Below, piece by piece: positions 44,055-55,734 of a stretch of 64,000 bases of DNA. Under the pieces are notes generated by a model. That model saw only the letters and a program-made list of their open reading frames with translations. It was not told the DNA's origin and did not search any database. Location of the stretch: assembly GCA_030278955.1 (NCBI GenBank), contig JAOANR010000003.1:34490054-34554053 (forward strand), given 5' to 3'. This DNA is from Hygrophila difformis (Eukaryota > Streptophyta > Magnoliopsida > Lamiales > Acanthaceae). Every line of letters begins with the position of its first letter. The stretch's first letter is position 1. The translations under genes and the position numbers were made by a program.

Positions 44055-46157
44055 ATGGTGACAACGAGAAATAGGAGTTCCAACACTGAGAACGCACCTC
44101 TCCCAGCTCGTGGAAGCCCTCGCACCAGAGGTGGAAATCGCGGTGGCAATCGAGGAGGTGGACGAAGCCGCGGAAGGGGTGGACGTGGTCGTGGGCGTGA
44201 TCAGAATGAAGTAGTTGCCCCAAATGATGCTCCGACCACCATTGCTACTCCAGAAGTTCCTATATCAGACCCACTCGACATCCGCATTGAAATGGCACAT
44301 ATACTCGGAGAAACTGCCGCAATTGGAGCCCTAATTTCGTCTCAACTGGAGAATCCTCAATCGGAGGTTGAAACTGCACCATCTCATGGGGAAACCACTT
44401 CCAGCACGTTGCCCACATCTCATGCCCATGTGCCAACCGTTCAAGTGCCTTTATCTACCCTGGCGGATGTGGCAATGCAATCTCAGAACCCTCCAAAAGG
44501 GAAAGGTACAATGGCTTCTCAGAATATCTTGGTTTCTGACAATGTTGATGCAGGGAGTTCGAATCCTATATCTGAGCACCAAGATGGCACTCAACCCGGC
44601 CCTCAATCTGCAACCCCTGCCCCTAGCACTGGCGCGCAATCGCCCTCCAGGGCTTCTGGTGAAACAGACACTGTGACAGGTCATGTTCCGAAGGTTGCCA
44701 TCAAGAATGCTGGCGGTGGGAGCTCTGGGAGTTCAGATGATGTCTCTGAACACACCACTGAGTCAACTGAGTTATCAGATGAGTCAGACAAGAATGTTGA
44801 GATTGATCCGAATGAGGAAGAATCCAGTGGAGACTCGGGAGATGAGGAACCAGTGATCAACCGTACTACTATCTCTGCTGAAGAGTTCCTCAGGCGTGAA
44901 GGACTCACTGAGGACGAACTAAGAAGCGAGGAAGATGATCAAGTTGCTGCTAACACTGAGGCTGAACGTGAGGGGGAGAAATCATCCTCATCAGATTGTG
45001 TTCCTCTCAGGTCTCTTGCACGCAAGAAGGCTGCTGTTTCCAAAGGGAAAAGGAAAGCTGATGAGATTCCCTCGAGTTCTCAACCCCAGAAGAAGAAGAA
45101 GGCCTCCACTGATGATGTTGAGGAGGATGTTGCTCAGGATGAACCCCCTGAGATAGTGGATACCAATCTGGCGTACAGCTCTAAGTTCTACTCCTTGAGC
45201 TCTATGACATTCTTTGAGAATGTCTTGAGAGAGAGGAAGCTGAAACCTGAGGTTGCCTTTAAGGGTCCCAAGTGTGATGAGATTGGCTGGACAGACTACC
45301 TTGAGAAAAGGCATCTCCTTCGTTGGGCATCCGATCTTCCAGGGAGCAAGCAATCAGTTGTGAAGATGTTTTATGCAAACCTTAGAAAGTCAGTCATCGT
45401 CCCTGGAAGCAGCTGGTTTGGGCGAGTGTTTGTCAAGAAGCAGCTTGTGCCTCTCACTGATAAGGATATCTGTGACTTCCTTGGTGTTCCACAGTGTGAC
45501 TTTGACACTGTATTCAGACCAGGCACTCAGTTCAACAATGTCCAGATTGCCAAACTGTTGACTAAGGACAAGGAGAAGAATATCAAAGGCAGAGGCTTGA
45601 GATCAGGAAATCTGACCCAGAGGTTCTTTCTGCTATACAAGTTTATATCTTCCAATGTGATGCCCACTGCCAACCACTCAGTAGTCTCGAAGGAGATGTG
45701 TCAGCTACTGTTTGCCATTGATGAGAACAAGAAGGAAATCAACTATGGAAAGCTTGTCCTAAATCAAATGGTTGATATAGCTGAGAACCTAAAGAAGGAC
45801 AGCTCATCTCTCATACCTTTTCCAGCATTGATCTATGGCTATCTGGAGTCTGTTGGTATTGATGGACATCCCAAGGAGTTGGTGGATACTACCAAAGTGT
45901 TCAAGTTCACAGCAAAGTTGCAGAACAAGGTTCAAGACATTCCAGGCCCAGATGGACCTCCTATTCCTCAGACAGCCCTTGATCAACTCAGAGACATGAT
46001 TGCAGAGCGCCAAGATGCTATTAGAAGGAAGAGAGAAGAGCTGGATGAAGAAGAACGCGCCCTTGCTGTCTGGGACACTGATCCAGAGGATGAGGTGACT
46101 GATGCTGCTGCAGACTTTTATGCCACCACTGATGAGGATGACTCCTCTCATGAGTAA
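44055..46157 (+). CDS. Third ORF (env-position) with plant transposon-protein domain
   Basis: 700 codons, ATG to TAA, no break. Residues ~1-50 are very basic (RGGNRGGNRGGGRSRGRGG). Residues ~55-370 are low in complexity, Ser/Glu/Asp-rich, with short basic clusters such as KKKKAS. From ~380 to 620 there is a globular region with KFYSLSSMTFFENVLRERK, VKMFYANLRKS and LTDKDICDFLGVP. I recognise this as the 'putative plant transposon protein' type found in Athila-like and other plant elements. The C-terminus is a charged helix (RQDAIRRKREELDEEERAL). No signal peptide or membrane segment was seen, so it is not a typical envelope glycoprotein despite its position. Function unknown. Confidence 0.85.
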   Translation: MVTTRNRSSNTENAPLPARGSPRTRGGNRGGNRGGGRSRGRGGRGRGRDQNEVVAPNDAPTTIATPEVPISDPLDIRIEMAHILGETAAIGALISSQLENPQSEVETAPSHGETTSSTLPTSHAHVPTVQVPLSTLADVAMQSQNPPKGKGTMASQNILVSDNVDAGSSNPISEHQDGTQPGPQSATPAPSTGAQSPSRASGETDTVTGHVPKVAIKNAGGGSSGSSDDVSEHTTESTELSDESDKNVEIDPNEEESSGDSGDEEPVINRTTISAEEFLRREGLTEDELRSEEDDQVAANTEAEREGEKSSSSDCVPLRSLARKKAAVSKGKRKADEIPSSSQPQKKKKASTDDVEEDVAQDEPPEIVDTNLAYSSKFYSLSSMTFFENVLRERKLKPEVAFKGPKCDEIGWTDYLEKRHLLRWASDLPGSKQSVVKMFYANLRKSVIVPGSSWFGRVFVKKQLVPLTDKDICDFLGVPQCDFDTVFRPGTQFNNVQIAKLLTKDKEKNIKGRGLRSGNLTQRFFLLYKFISSNVMPTANHSVVSKEMCQLLFAIDENKKEINYGKLVLNQMVDIAENLKKDSSSLIPFPALIYGYLESVGIDGHPKELVDTTKVFKFTAKLQNKVQDIPGPDGPPIPQTALDQLRDMIAERQDAIRRKREELDEEERALAVWDTDPEDEVTDAAADFYATTDEDDSSHE

Positions 46158-46519
46158 TTGGCCCTTTTGACATATTGAGATCCAGAGGGGGAGAAGGTGT
46201 GCGTGATCAAAGATGCCTGCCTCTGGTAAGTGTTTTTGTTTTATGTTCGTTTGTTATGATGGAACTCTGTTATTGAACTCTTTTTAGTATTGCTTTGTTT
46301 TGGACTGGTATATGCCTTTTTGGATGTTCTGCTGGTTTTATTGTACATGCTCCTCTGCTTTAATTGTTTTATTTGTACGGAGCATTAGATAGGTTGGTGA
46401 GGATGTTTTGTTGCTATGTAATGGTGGTTGGGACTCTGTGTTTTGTCTCTACTGTATTGTTTTATCATTGGGAGATCTTTGATCTTTTCTGGCTCACATT
46501 ATGTCAAAAAGGGGGAGAT
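46158..46519 (+). promoter_or_regulatory. 3' untranslated region and polypurine tract
   Basis: Non-coding, T-rich. It includes an early purine run AGAGGGGGAGAAGG (46183-46196) and ends in the polypurine tract AAAAAGGGGGAGAT at 46506-46519, directly before the 3' LTR. Confidence 0.8.
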
Positions 46520-47473
46520 TGTTAGTACCCATATTTTGAGATAATGTGTTCCAACCCAATGATGAACACTAGTTAGGTCCCCACCCCTTGATCTTATCCG
46601 CTTGTATTCTTGGCAACATATCTTCGGCTTGCATCTTTGAGCTGGATAAGGGAAGCCCTGCATGGAAAGGAGCGTCCCCCCAACGGTCTCCTGGCATTTC
46701 CTTATGGCGACCATTCGAGCTATGGCAAGTGGATCTTCCCAACCGAGTAAGGACTGCATCGGCTATGGAAGGAAGAAGATTTCATGGGATAGTTTATTCC
46801 CTTCCATAGCAATGGTGATTTCGAACATCCTTTAAGTAGGACGATTGGCTGTGCACTACTTACCGACCCTATTGTTCTTGAGAAAATACAAACAGCAAAT
46901 CGTGTGAGAAACCCTAAGATTCAATCTCTTCACCCCATCCGCAAGGTTCATCACTTGTGAAAGAGATTGATGCTTGAGTGATTATTTCTGTCATCATACA
47001 CATTGAACCCTTGATTGATTTCGACACATTCGATCAAGGGAAGCACTCAAGTTCGTGTCAACAAGATTCCACTCTTCATTGCTACATCAAAGGGAGGATC
47101 TTTTACAGGTTCACTCAAGGGAAACTTGGAGAAGGAGTCTTCAAGGGGTCGAAGCAGAATCGGAGCATTCTCACCAGAAAAGGGAGTTTCTGGTACCATC
47201 GATCATCCACTTGGGTGTTGGAGTAAAAGGTTACTGGTTCACTATTGTTCGTGTTGTAACGTGGTGTTCGAACACATAGTGGAACACTCCTGGATTGGTA
47301 TCCCCCAGACGCAGGCCTTGGGCCGAACTGGGTCAACAACTCTCTGTTTGTTCTTGTTTCTTTACTGCACTTATTTACCTTTGAGTACTAACCTACTAAC
47401 AAGTCTTTTAAGTGTGCGATTGAACAAACAGTTGAGGTTAAGGTTTTTAATCTTGACGTATAAGGGACCAACA
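46520..47473 (+). repeat. 3' LTR of the SIRE-like element
   Basis: 954 bp, nearly identical to 37698-38651, ending GGGACCAACA beside target duplication AATAA. An ORF running from it into the downstream exon (47015-47809) is a chance fusion. Confidence 0.95.
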
Positions 47474-47599
47474 AATAAGTTCAAGGGGTTTGTTGGAATG
47501 TGTTGGTATCCGTTAAGGGTAGGTCTTGTAATCTATATCATTAACTTCTGTTTGTCGTTCATCTGTGGTGTCATGGGAAGTCATTTGATTTCTATGCAG

Positions 47600-47809
47600 A
47601 TACTTAGAAACCACTGTTCAATGTATTCCAAACTGGACATGGCCATCCTAAGATGGCATCGTATGATTGATGACCACTTAAAAGTATTGGGGGAAAAAGA
47701 TCAGCCATGTGTTCATATTGTTCCTGCATTTTCTCCCTATCATGCATCTCAAGCTGAAGTACTTGCTTGCCCTCAACTGTCTCTAAATGGAAGAATCAAC
47801 TATATGTAA
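47600..47809 (+). pseudogene. Exon of the unidentified gene, downstream of SIRE
   Basis: After a T-rich run and CTATGCAG (to 47599), 69 codons run to TAA: ILRNHCSMYSKLDMAILRWH, later HIVPAFSPYHAS. The composition and clean acceptor suggest genuine coding sequence. No family was recognised. It lies on the same strand as the pieces at 35912-37677 and may belong to the same gene, which would then be split by the element. Confidence 0.5.
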
Positions 47810-48135
47810 TTTTAAAATTATTTCCTGCAAGGCCCAGAGCTCTTACTTGTGATATGTTGATAAATATAGCATGCAGTGTGAGTGGTTGATAAATCAAAGG
47901 CCCAGTGTAATTTTTTTTTTCAGGTAAGTTGGTAAACACATTGTACGTAATTCTCTCATTTCAGTATTTTGTTTTCATGTATGAAGCTGACATAGCTACA
48001 CAGTACATGTAATTAGTTTGTTAATGGTACTTTTAATTTTGGAGTACAGACTTAGTCTAATTACATTGTTGTTTTATCCACCATCATTGATTATTAGTCC
48101 TTTTCTTTCCCATTTAATTGAGCATTCTAATGCAG

Positions 48136-48200
48136 GAGATAACATATTGGTTCAAGCGCTTTTGATGCTGGTGAATCTTTACTACAAGCTTTTGATTTAG
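48136..48200 (+). pseudogene. Possible last exon of the unidentified gene
   Basis: Follows ATGCAG and encodes DNILVQALLMLVNLYYKLLI then stop. Short and without a recognised domain. It depends on the preceding exon being real. Confidence 0.3.
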
Positions 48201-49239
48201 TAATAAAGTCTGGAATTTGTTTGATTTATTTGTTGGACAACTATGCTTTTAGTAATTTATTTTTGTTTGATTTATTTTAGTAATATATTTTTGTTGTGAC
48301 TTATCTTATTCAATTAGTAATATTCTTTTATTTTAAAAAATGAAGTACTTGAGTTCAATATTATGTGATCGGTGTTCAATTTAGACCTTAACTGTCATCT
48401 GTGTGCTTTCCTGCCATGCCCATTACTAACATATGATGTTATGAGACAATATTTATAACAAATTTTATTGAGCCGGTGGATATTTGGGTTAAAAGCAGCA
48501 GCTTTCCTGCACCAATTTTTAATGGAGAATACCATGGTTAATTGTTAGGATTGGTTTCTTTATCAGTATGCTCTAGCATTAGGCCCCTTTTTATTAGCTG
48601 TTGCAAATTGGAGATTTTGCGACTGTAAATACAGTGCCAATTCAAATAGTCAGTTGAATCCATTGATGTCATAGAGCAATGAACAATGAGAAATGATCGA
48701 CTGCTTGCATTTGATGGCTCTCTATTACCAGAGAAATTTATAAAAATATTTTAAGTCCTCATCTCCAATCTTCATTGATTTAATCTGGTTGATATTTTCC
48801 CAATTGTAAACAAAGCAGTTTATACATACTACATCAAACGATATGCAAGTTAAAAGTCAACCACCTGTCAAGTCAATCATTCCGGCAGCAAATTAATTCA
48901 TCTACACCTGGAATCATCCCATTGAAGGAAGAGCTTTTTGCTAGAGTTGTTCCGCTTAAAGTGATGACACCACAACTGGGATTCCAAGAAACATAACCTT
49001 AAACTGAGGCAATTTACAAAGAGCGAAAGAATGACATCTTTTGGATTTCATCTAAGGATTTCATCTTTTGGGCATAAAAATAAGTTTAATGAGTACCAAA
49101 TGGTTAAAAAAAATTTTGAATTTATTTATTGATTTTGTTTGAATGAAAAATATTCATTTATAGCAACATAGGTTCAATTTATTGCGTTAATTAAATTAAA
49201 AAATTATTTATTTTATCGATGAAAAATAAAAATACTGTC
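48201..49239. other. AT-rich intergenic or 3' region, nothing recognised
   Basis: No ORF of interest, no retroelement border and no RNA gene seen. The first part may be the 3' UTR of the preceding gene remnant. Confidence 0.5.
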
Positions 49240-49375
49240 GAATGAATTTGGTGTGATGAGAATGAATTTGGTGATTAAATTATTTAATTATTTTTTAAAA
49301 AAGAAATGTGACAATTGTAGTGGGACGGACCAAAAAAGAAAGTAGGACCGAATTAGTGGGACGAAGAGAGTATAA
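49240..49375. mobile_element. Possible Stowaway/mariner-type MITE end
   Basis: GTGGGACGGACCAAAAAAG and the terminal TGGGACGAAGAGAGTATA resemble the CTCCCTCCGTCCC ends of plant mariner-type MITEs. Only one end is clear, so this is a partial copy or a misread. Confidence 0.45.
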
Positions 49376-49807
49376 TATATTTAGGTTTAATTGTTTACTT
49401 AGGGCATTTTTGTAAATAAAAATGAAATTGTGATGGACTTTCAATTAATAGTGTAACACCCCGAAATTCATCCTCATAAGGTTTCAGAATGTTACCGCCA
49501 CACTTGTCAGTCAGGCTCGCCCTTTGGCTAACTTAATTGACAAGTGCTACGGCTAAATATAATTTTTTGTAGTATGAACTTTAAAAATAATTGCCAATTT
49601 TATAAAATATAGACATAAGAAAATTTAAAGTACTTAATACCAGAGTCATTGTTCTTTCTCACGCGGAAGCATAAACTAAAGACAATATATAGGACATTAA
49701 TAATTAAAAGTACGTGGTTCCTTAAAGCAACAATCTTTTTGATGAAAGGTAATCCCATCCCCAAATGCTCATGTTATGAGATGCAGTTCACATGTCAGCT
49801 CCAATAT

Positions 49808-49853
49808 CTGTAAAAGATAACACAACAACTTTTTATCAGTACAATGGTACTGA
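49808..49853 (-). promoter_or_regulatory. Conserved LTR stem-loop plus acceptor-like signal
   Basis: TCAGTAC (49836-49842) pairs with GTACTGA (49847-49853). In element sense CTGAT is followed 28 nt later by TTTTACAG (plus CTG 49808-49810). 384 bp from the LTR end. Confidence 0.65.
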
Positions 49854-50121
49854 GTAAGTCAACCCGCTCCACTTTAAGAAGTGGGTTTTAAAATAGTGGT
49901 TGACACTAAAAAAAAATAATAATAATAATAATAATTTTCACTTTTTCTTTTAAAATGATCACACACATTACCTTTAACAAAATAAATAACTTTCATTCTT
50001 ACCATTGTAGCAACTATGCACAAGAGGACACCATTTTCCATATATCATATCATATCATATCATATCGATCATAAGTCATGATCAGCATGCAGCGGACTCA
50101 TATACAGACACACTCCGGAGC

Positions 50122-50151
50122 CTTGGGTAACCCATCACGGATACACCCAAG
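50122..50151 (-). promoter_or_regulatory. CCGGAG-type stem-loop
   Basis: CTTGGGT (50122-50128) pairs with ACCCAAG (50145-50151) around AACCCATCACGGATAC. The adjoining GAGT...ACTC forms a second small hairpin. Confidence 0.7.
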
Positions 50152-52544
50152 AGTATAGACTCATACATGCAACAACGCCGTTTTGGCACAATTTATCAAC
50201 AATGCCGTCTTGGCATATTTAGAGGGGGAGGCCCCGCAAGACACATCCCTAGTGCATTAGCCCTCTATCAAGTATGGCATCTTACTCAAGTTAATAGTGC
50301 ACAATGGATTTAAAAGAGTTTTCCACAATTTTTCACATAATATCCTCTTTAAAAGAGTTTTCAACAATCTCAAGGGAGTAACCTCATCACAAGGGCATTC
50401 AATAATGCCAAATATCATTTCAACATTTAACTCCCATATCAATATCTCATAAATATAGAAATATCATTTCATGGATCTCAAAATCCAACAATTTCTCATT
50501 TGGACAAAAAATCAAGTCCAACATCGCAGTTTACGCCAAGTCAGTTTAAAAATTCATATGAAAAGGCGATTGCTATGAAATTTAAACTGTAGATACTCAA
50601 CACATAGTTGAACAAGTTTCATGTTTTACACTTTTCAAAATAAGGTATGGAAACATTTCAAAAATTAAGTTCTTTTCAGAACATGTATTCTGCCTGAAAT
50701 TCAATAGTGACTCTATAATTTTCAAAAGGTTTTTAAAAATAGTAATTCGCGACCAAAAATTCTAAAATTTACCACAAGGTAGATAACACATAGATAAATA
50801 TTTTTCATGAATAAACGTTTTGGGTTTGAAACACTTAAGACCTTCAAAAACGAGAATTTCAGAAACACTCATTTCTTAGATTTTAACAAAAAGAGATTTC
50901 GACCTTTCGATAAAGTGGATCCCATAACTTTTTCATATGAGTTCTAAAAATTATAAAATTTTTCAGAAAGATACTCAACTCAATAAGGAACAAGTTTTAT
51001 GAAGGAACCTTTGAGGGATAATGAACCAAAATGGTTTAAAAAGATGGATCTTTACGTAAACGAAAAATTGACAGATTTTGGTATAATGGGGAAATTCTAA
51101 TTTTGTACTCTTAAAACATGGATTGGATCTCCAAAACTTGAAGTAGAGAGTGTTAACTTACTGAATTGATGTATAAGAGCAAGGAGATTCAAAGATAATG
51201 GCCGTTATAACACAAGATTCGCACCACAAATTACGGGTTTCGCTGAAATTTGACAAATAGAGGGAGATCAATTTATAGTATAAAAATAAAAGATTTAGAT
51301 CTCTAAGATACAAGTTTACAAGGAGGATATCTTACTAACCAAGTGTTGAGAAGAGTTAAAACTCTTAGAATGATGAAGGTTGCCAAGCCTACAAGACTCC
51401 ACAATCCTTAAGATATGCTCACTATGTGGGAGAACTTTAAAGAATAAAATGGGTAGTGAATTTGGCTAATGAGATGGATGAGATTGGTGTGTTTGAAGGC
51501 TAGAAACTCCCTCTATTTATAGGCTAAGATTTGAACAATTGAACATGACACATTGTGAGAGTGATTACAACCTCACCAATCATCCAATTAAGTGTGTCTT
51601 GAGCAATAATGGTTAGAGTATTTGTATCCACTCATTTGGTCCTTATAGCCTAACAAAGAGGCTATTAATTTGGGAGGCTATTAATTTTGTTCATCATGTT
51701 GTCTATTAACATAATGGTTTGCCTATTATGGAGGCTATTAATCTTGGTGGGTTCAAGAGATAATTGATCACCTTTCTTTGCTAGCCATTCATCCAAGACA
51801 CTTGTTAATCATGTGGATTTTTCATCTATTTGTTTAGGAAGAAAATTTCTTGCAATTGCTTTTAACCTTATATTTGTGTAAGTAGTGTATCATGAAAATG
51901 ATTGAAGTATTAGCTTGTCTACAAAAATCATTATTCTTGCCATTATTTAGTGGCTTGCATTTATACTCAATGAGTTGGATATGATAATATAATATTTATT
52001 TATTTATTTCAAGTATTGTATTTATATTAATGTGCTTTCAAAAAGATAATAATAATATACTTGCATGGTTTTATTTTATTCATAACAATACTCAAACCAC
52101 AAAGTCTTCATGTCATCATCAAATAAAAATTATAATCTATGAATATATTTTCTTATATATAAAAGTTAATTCTCATAGATTCACATAAAAACTCATACTT
52201 TTATTTTTATAAAAATTTATTCCATAATGAATATCAAAGTACTTAAAATATTCACATACTATCCTCATAATAATTTTCAAGACCAATGTGTATATATATA
52301 AAAACTTATATATATAATTTAAACAATAGATTTAAAAAAAATATTCCCTAAACTATATAATTCTATTACCCATGATATTGAAATTCATATTTCTTTTGGA
52401 AAAGACAAATTTACATATATAGTTTTTTCAAGTGTTGTTTTGTAGAAAAATCAATATACTAATTCTTTAAGCAAGTGATTAAATATTTAATAAAAGTCTC
52501 TTTAGTGAATTACAATTATTTCGGGTAATTTCTATGGTATTACA

Positions 52545-52580
52545 ATCCACCCTCCTTAAGAATCAACTTCGTCCTCGAAA
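52545..52580 (-). promoter_or_regulatory. Polypurine tract side of the minus-strand element
   Basis: Minus-strand reading TTCGAGGACGAAG, TTGATTCTTAAGGAGGGTGG, then the LTR start. It matches the tails at 20160-20195 and 32190-32228. Confidence 0.8.
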
Positions 52581-52749
52581 TTTTAATGAAAACTACTATG
52601 GCAATCTAATATGCGGAATATAAGATAAAAGTTAATGGAAAAGAAAGAAAAAAAATTTGGAGATTTTGAACATACCCTATCAAGATTGTGTCGGGTGGTT
52701 ACATCCTCCTCCCCTTATAAGCCTACAGTTATGTCCCCATAACTGTTAT

Positions 52750-53960
52750 TTAGTCGTTTAAAAAGAGATTGGGGTAGCGTTGCTTCATATCATCCTCTAG
52801 TTTCCATGTTGCTTCTTCCGTACCATGATTGGACCAAAGTACTTTAACAATCCGGGTGGTCTTGTTCCTTGTCGTTCTTTCTTTGATGTCGAGTATTTGG
52901 ATTGGATACTCTTCATAAGTTAGATCTTCTTTGAGTTCAATTACTTCCTGTTGAAGTACATGGGTTGGGTCATGCACATATTTCTTTAACTGTGAAATAT
53001 GGAACAAATTGTGCACTCGAGATAGTTGTGGCGGTAGGGCTAGTCTATATGCCAGGGTTCCGACTCGTTCCAGAATGTCATACGGTCCAATATATCGAGG
53101 ACTTAAATTTCCTCGCTTTCCAAAACGCATCACTCCTTTCATAGGTGATATTTTCAACATAACCTTATCTCCAACTTGAAATTCTAGGTCTTGTCGCCTA
53201 ACATCGGCATAACTTTTCTGTCGATCTTGTGCTGACTTCATTTTCCCTTGGATCATCTTGATTTTTTGGGTCATGTCTTCAATGAGTTGCGGCCCCACCA
53301 CAATAGAATTCTCACATTTTTCCCAACATAATGGGCTTCGGCAATTGCGTCCATAGAGTGCCTCAAATGGTGCCATACCTATACTAGCATGATAGCTGTT
53401 ATTGTAAGAGAACTTTATCAAAGGTAGATGCTTTTCCCAACTTCCTTTAAATTCAAGAGCGCATGCTCTCAGCATGTCCTCCAGTGTTCGGATTGTCCTT
53501 TCTGTTTGTCCATCCGTCATCGGGTGAAAAAGCGGTGCTCATTTTAATTTGGGTACCAAGAGCTTCTTGCAGCTTGGTCCAAAAATGAGAGACAAATCTG
53601 CTGTCTCTATCAGAGATTATATCATGTGGCACTCCATGTCGTCGAACCACGTTATTGATATATGCTCTTGCTAATTGATCCATAGACCATGTATCCTTCA
53701 TTGGTATGAAGATCGCAATCTTTGTCAATCTATCAACAATTACCCAAATTTTATTCATTCCTTTTGGTGATCGTGGTAGTCCTGAAACAAAATCCATTGA
53801 TATACTATCCCATTTCCAACTCGGGATTTCCAATGGTTTCATGAGTCCTAAGGGCTTCTGACGTACTGCTTTAACCTTTTGACAGGTTAAACATCTAGCC
53901 ACAAACTCAACAACCTCATTCTTCATCCTTGGCCACCAATAAACCTTCTTTAAATCCTTA
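52750..53960 (-). pseudogene. pol: Gypsy integrase and chromodomain, frameshifted
   Basis: Two overlapping frames cover one integrase: 53926-53453 carries [19 protein letters not shown] and [12 protein letters not shown] (the zinc-domain end and first two catalytic Asp), and 53520-52750 carries [11 protein letters not shown] (Glu) and the C-terminal part. A frame change at about 53515-53525, in [10 protein letters not shown] versus MTDGQTER, looks like a single-base insertion. The chromodomain region ends in [13 protein letters not shown] and MKQRYPNLF. All catalytic residues remain, so the damage may be light. Integrase inserts the cDNA, and the chromodomain directs it to chromatin in this family. 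Confidence 0.88.
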
Positions 53961-53969
53961 TAAAGCTTA

Positions 53970-55728
53970 TCACCCCCCTAGATGTACTGAATACGGGGTG
54001 TTGTGGCCTTCTTCCATTCTTCGTTTTAGCTCTACGCATTTATGCGGTACGCACCATCTCCCTTTGAAGCGAATGCTTCCATCCTCATGGATTGCAAAAC
54101 CAATTGCTTTTCCTTCAGCAACCTTCTTCTTGATCCTTTCAAGCTTTATGTCGCCTGGTTGAGCACTGCGTATTTCATCAAATACCGTAGATTCAATGGT
54201 CATAGCATTAATGACATTTTCCACAGTTCCATAATGGACTAGCTCCGTGTCTACCTTGACCAAGTCCATATACAGTTCCGAAGGTAAAATAAGAGTATTT
54301 GCCACGTGTCGAGTCTTGCGGCTCAACGCATCTGCGACCACATTAGCTTTCCCTTCATGGTAGGCGATGTCCAAATCATAATCCTTGATCAACTCTAACC
54401 ATCTGCGTTGCCTCATGTTTAACTCCTTCTGAGTAAATATGTACTTAAGGCTCTTGTGGTCGGTGAATATCCGACAAGTTCGTCCGTACAAGTAGTGTCG
54501 CCAAATCTTTAATGCGAACACTACCGCTGCTAATTCTAGGTCGTGCGTCGGATAATTCTCCTCATGAGGCTTCAATTGCCGTGATGCATATGCAATGACT
54601 TGTTGCTGTTGCATTAAAACACACCCTAGCCCCTCTTTTGAAGCGTCACTATACACTTCAAAATCTCCATTCTCTGTTGGCAATGTTAAAATTGGTGCTG
54701 TTGTGAGGCGTTTCTTTAACTCTTGAAATGATGATTCACACTTTTCTGTCCATTCATACTTCAAGCATTTCTTCAAAAGTTGAGTCAGAGGTCGTGCAAC
54801 TTTGGAAAAGTCCTTGACGAACCTCCTGTAATATCCAGCCAGTCCAAGAAAACTTCTCACTTCGGTTTGATTAGTAGGCGTAGGCCACTCGGTGATTGCT
54901 GATATTTTTGCTGGGTCAACAGAAACTCCATCAGCTGATACAACGTGGCCTAAAAATGCTACTTTTTCTAGCCAAAAGTCACACTTGGACAACTTGGCAT
55001 AGAGTTGGTGTTTCCTTAATGTCTCTAGCACCTGATGCAAGTGTTGCTCATGCTCTTCATTGCTCTTTGAATAGATCAAGATGTCGTCGATGAAAATGAC
55101 TACACATTGATCTAACAATTCTCGAAACACATCATTCATGAGATTCATGAATACTGATGGGGCATTTGTTAGCCCAAAGGACATCACTGTAAATTCGTAA
55201 TGTCCATAACGTGTCCTGAAAGCAGTTTTCGGAATATCCTTTTCAGCGATTCGCAGTTGATGATAACCGGATCGCAAATCTATCTTGGAGAATACCATTG
55301 CACCTTTAAGTTGATCGAAAAGGGTCATCAATCCTAGGTAACGGGTATTTGTTTTTAACCGTTACCTGATTTAAACCTCTATAATCGATACAAAGACGTA
55401 ACCCTCCATCTTTCTTCTTGACGAATAAGACTGGTGCTCCCCACGGCGACGTGCTAGGTCGTATATACCCCTTTTGTAATAATTCCTAAAGTTGCTCCTT
55501 GAGTTCATTCATTTCTAGGGTTGCCATGCGATAAGGAGCTTTTGATACAGGTTCTGTTCCGGGAAGTAGATCGATTGTAAACTCGACTTCACGTTCTGGA
55601 GGCATTCCAGGAATTTCTTCTGGGAATACATCTGGATACTCCCTCACTACTGGAATGTCATCAATTTTATTCTCCTTTAACTTGAGGTTATGGATATAGC
55701 ATGCATAAAGCATATATCCTTTCTGCAT
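53970..55728 (-). pseudogene. pol: Gypsy RT and RNase H, interrupted
   Basis: 55728-55486 encodes the start of the RT region ([20 protein letters not shown]) and ends in a TAG where the sister element has Glu. RT and RNase H continue from 55331 to 53970 with [22 protein letters not shown] and [18 protein letters not shown], after another frame change near 55330-55345. The frame stops at about 53970, before the integrase zinc domain (YSVHLGG). Compared with 28843-32064 the order and spacing are normal. Confidence 0.88.
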
Positions 55729-55734
55729 AAGACT

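Larger units (their letters stand above)
37698..47473 (+). mobile_element. Complete Ty1/Copia element, SIRE-like, young
   Basis: Perfect target duplications AATAA (37693-37697, 47474-47478) flank a 9776-bp element. The LTRs of 954 bp (37698-38651 and 46520-47473) differ at one visible base (38490 T, 47312 C). Order: LTR, Met-type primer site, gag-pol, RT-RNase H after a frame break, a third ORF, purine tract, LTR. Integrase before RT defines Copia. The long Gag with coiled coil and two CCHC knuckles, the extra 3' ORF and the AAAAAGGGGGAGAT tract fit the SIRE/Maximus lineage. It splits an exon-bearing gene region. Confidence 0.95.
49452..52544 (-). repeat. 3' LTR of the minus-strand Gypsy element
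   Basis: TGTAACACCCCGAAATTC to GGTATTACA. Contains the stem-loop/acceptor-like signal (49808-49853), tandem CATAT repeats at about 50040-50064, the CCGGAG-type stem-loop (50122-50151) and GCCGTYTTGGC units (about 50175-50217). Confidence 0.92.

Noticed and set aside
44055..46157. Envelope glycoprotein for the third ORF of the SIRE-like element
   Set aside because: Position fits, but no signal peptide, membrane segment or cysteine pattern is visible.
47015..47809. 264-codon ORF spanning the SIRE 3' LTR and downstream exon
   Set aside because: The LTR part is also open in the 5' LTR without any known protein; the fusion exists only because no stop falls at the border.
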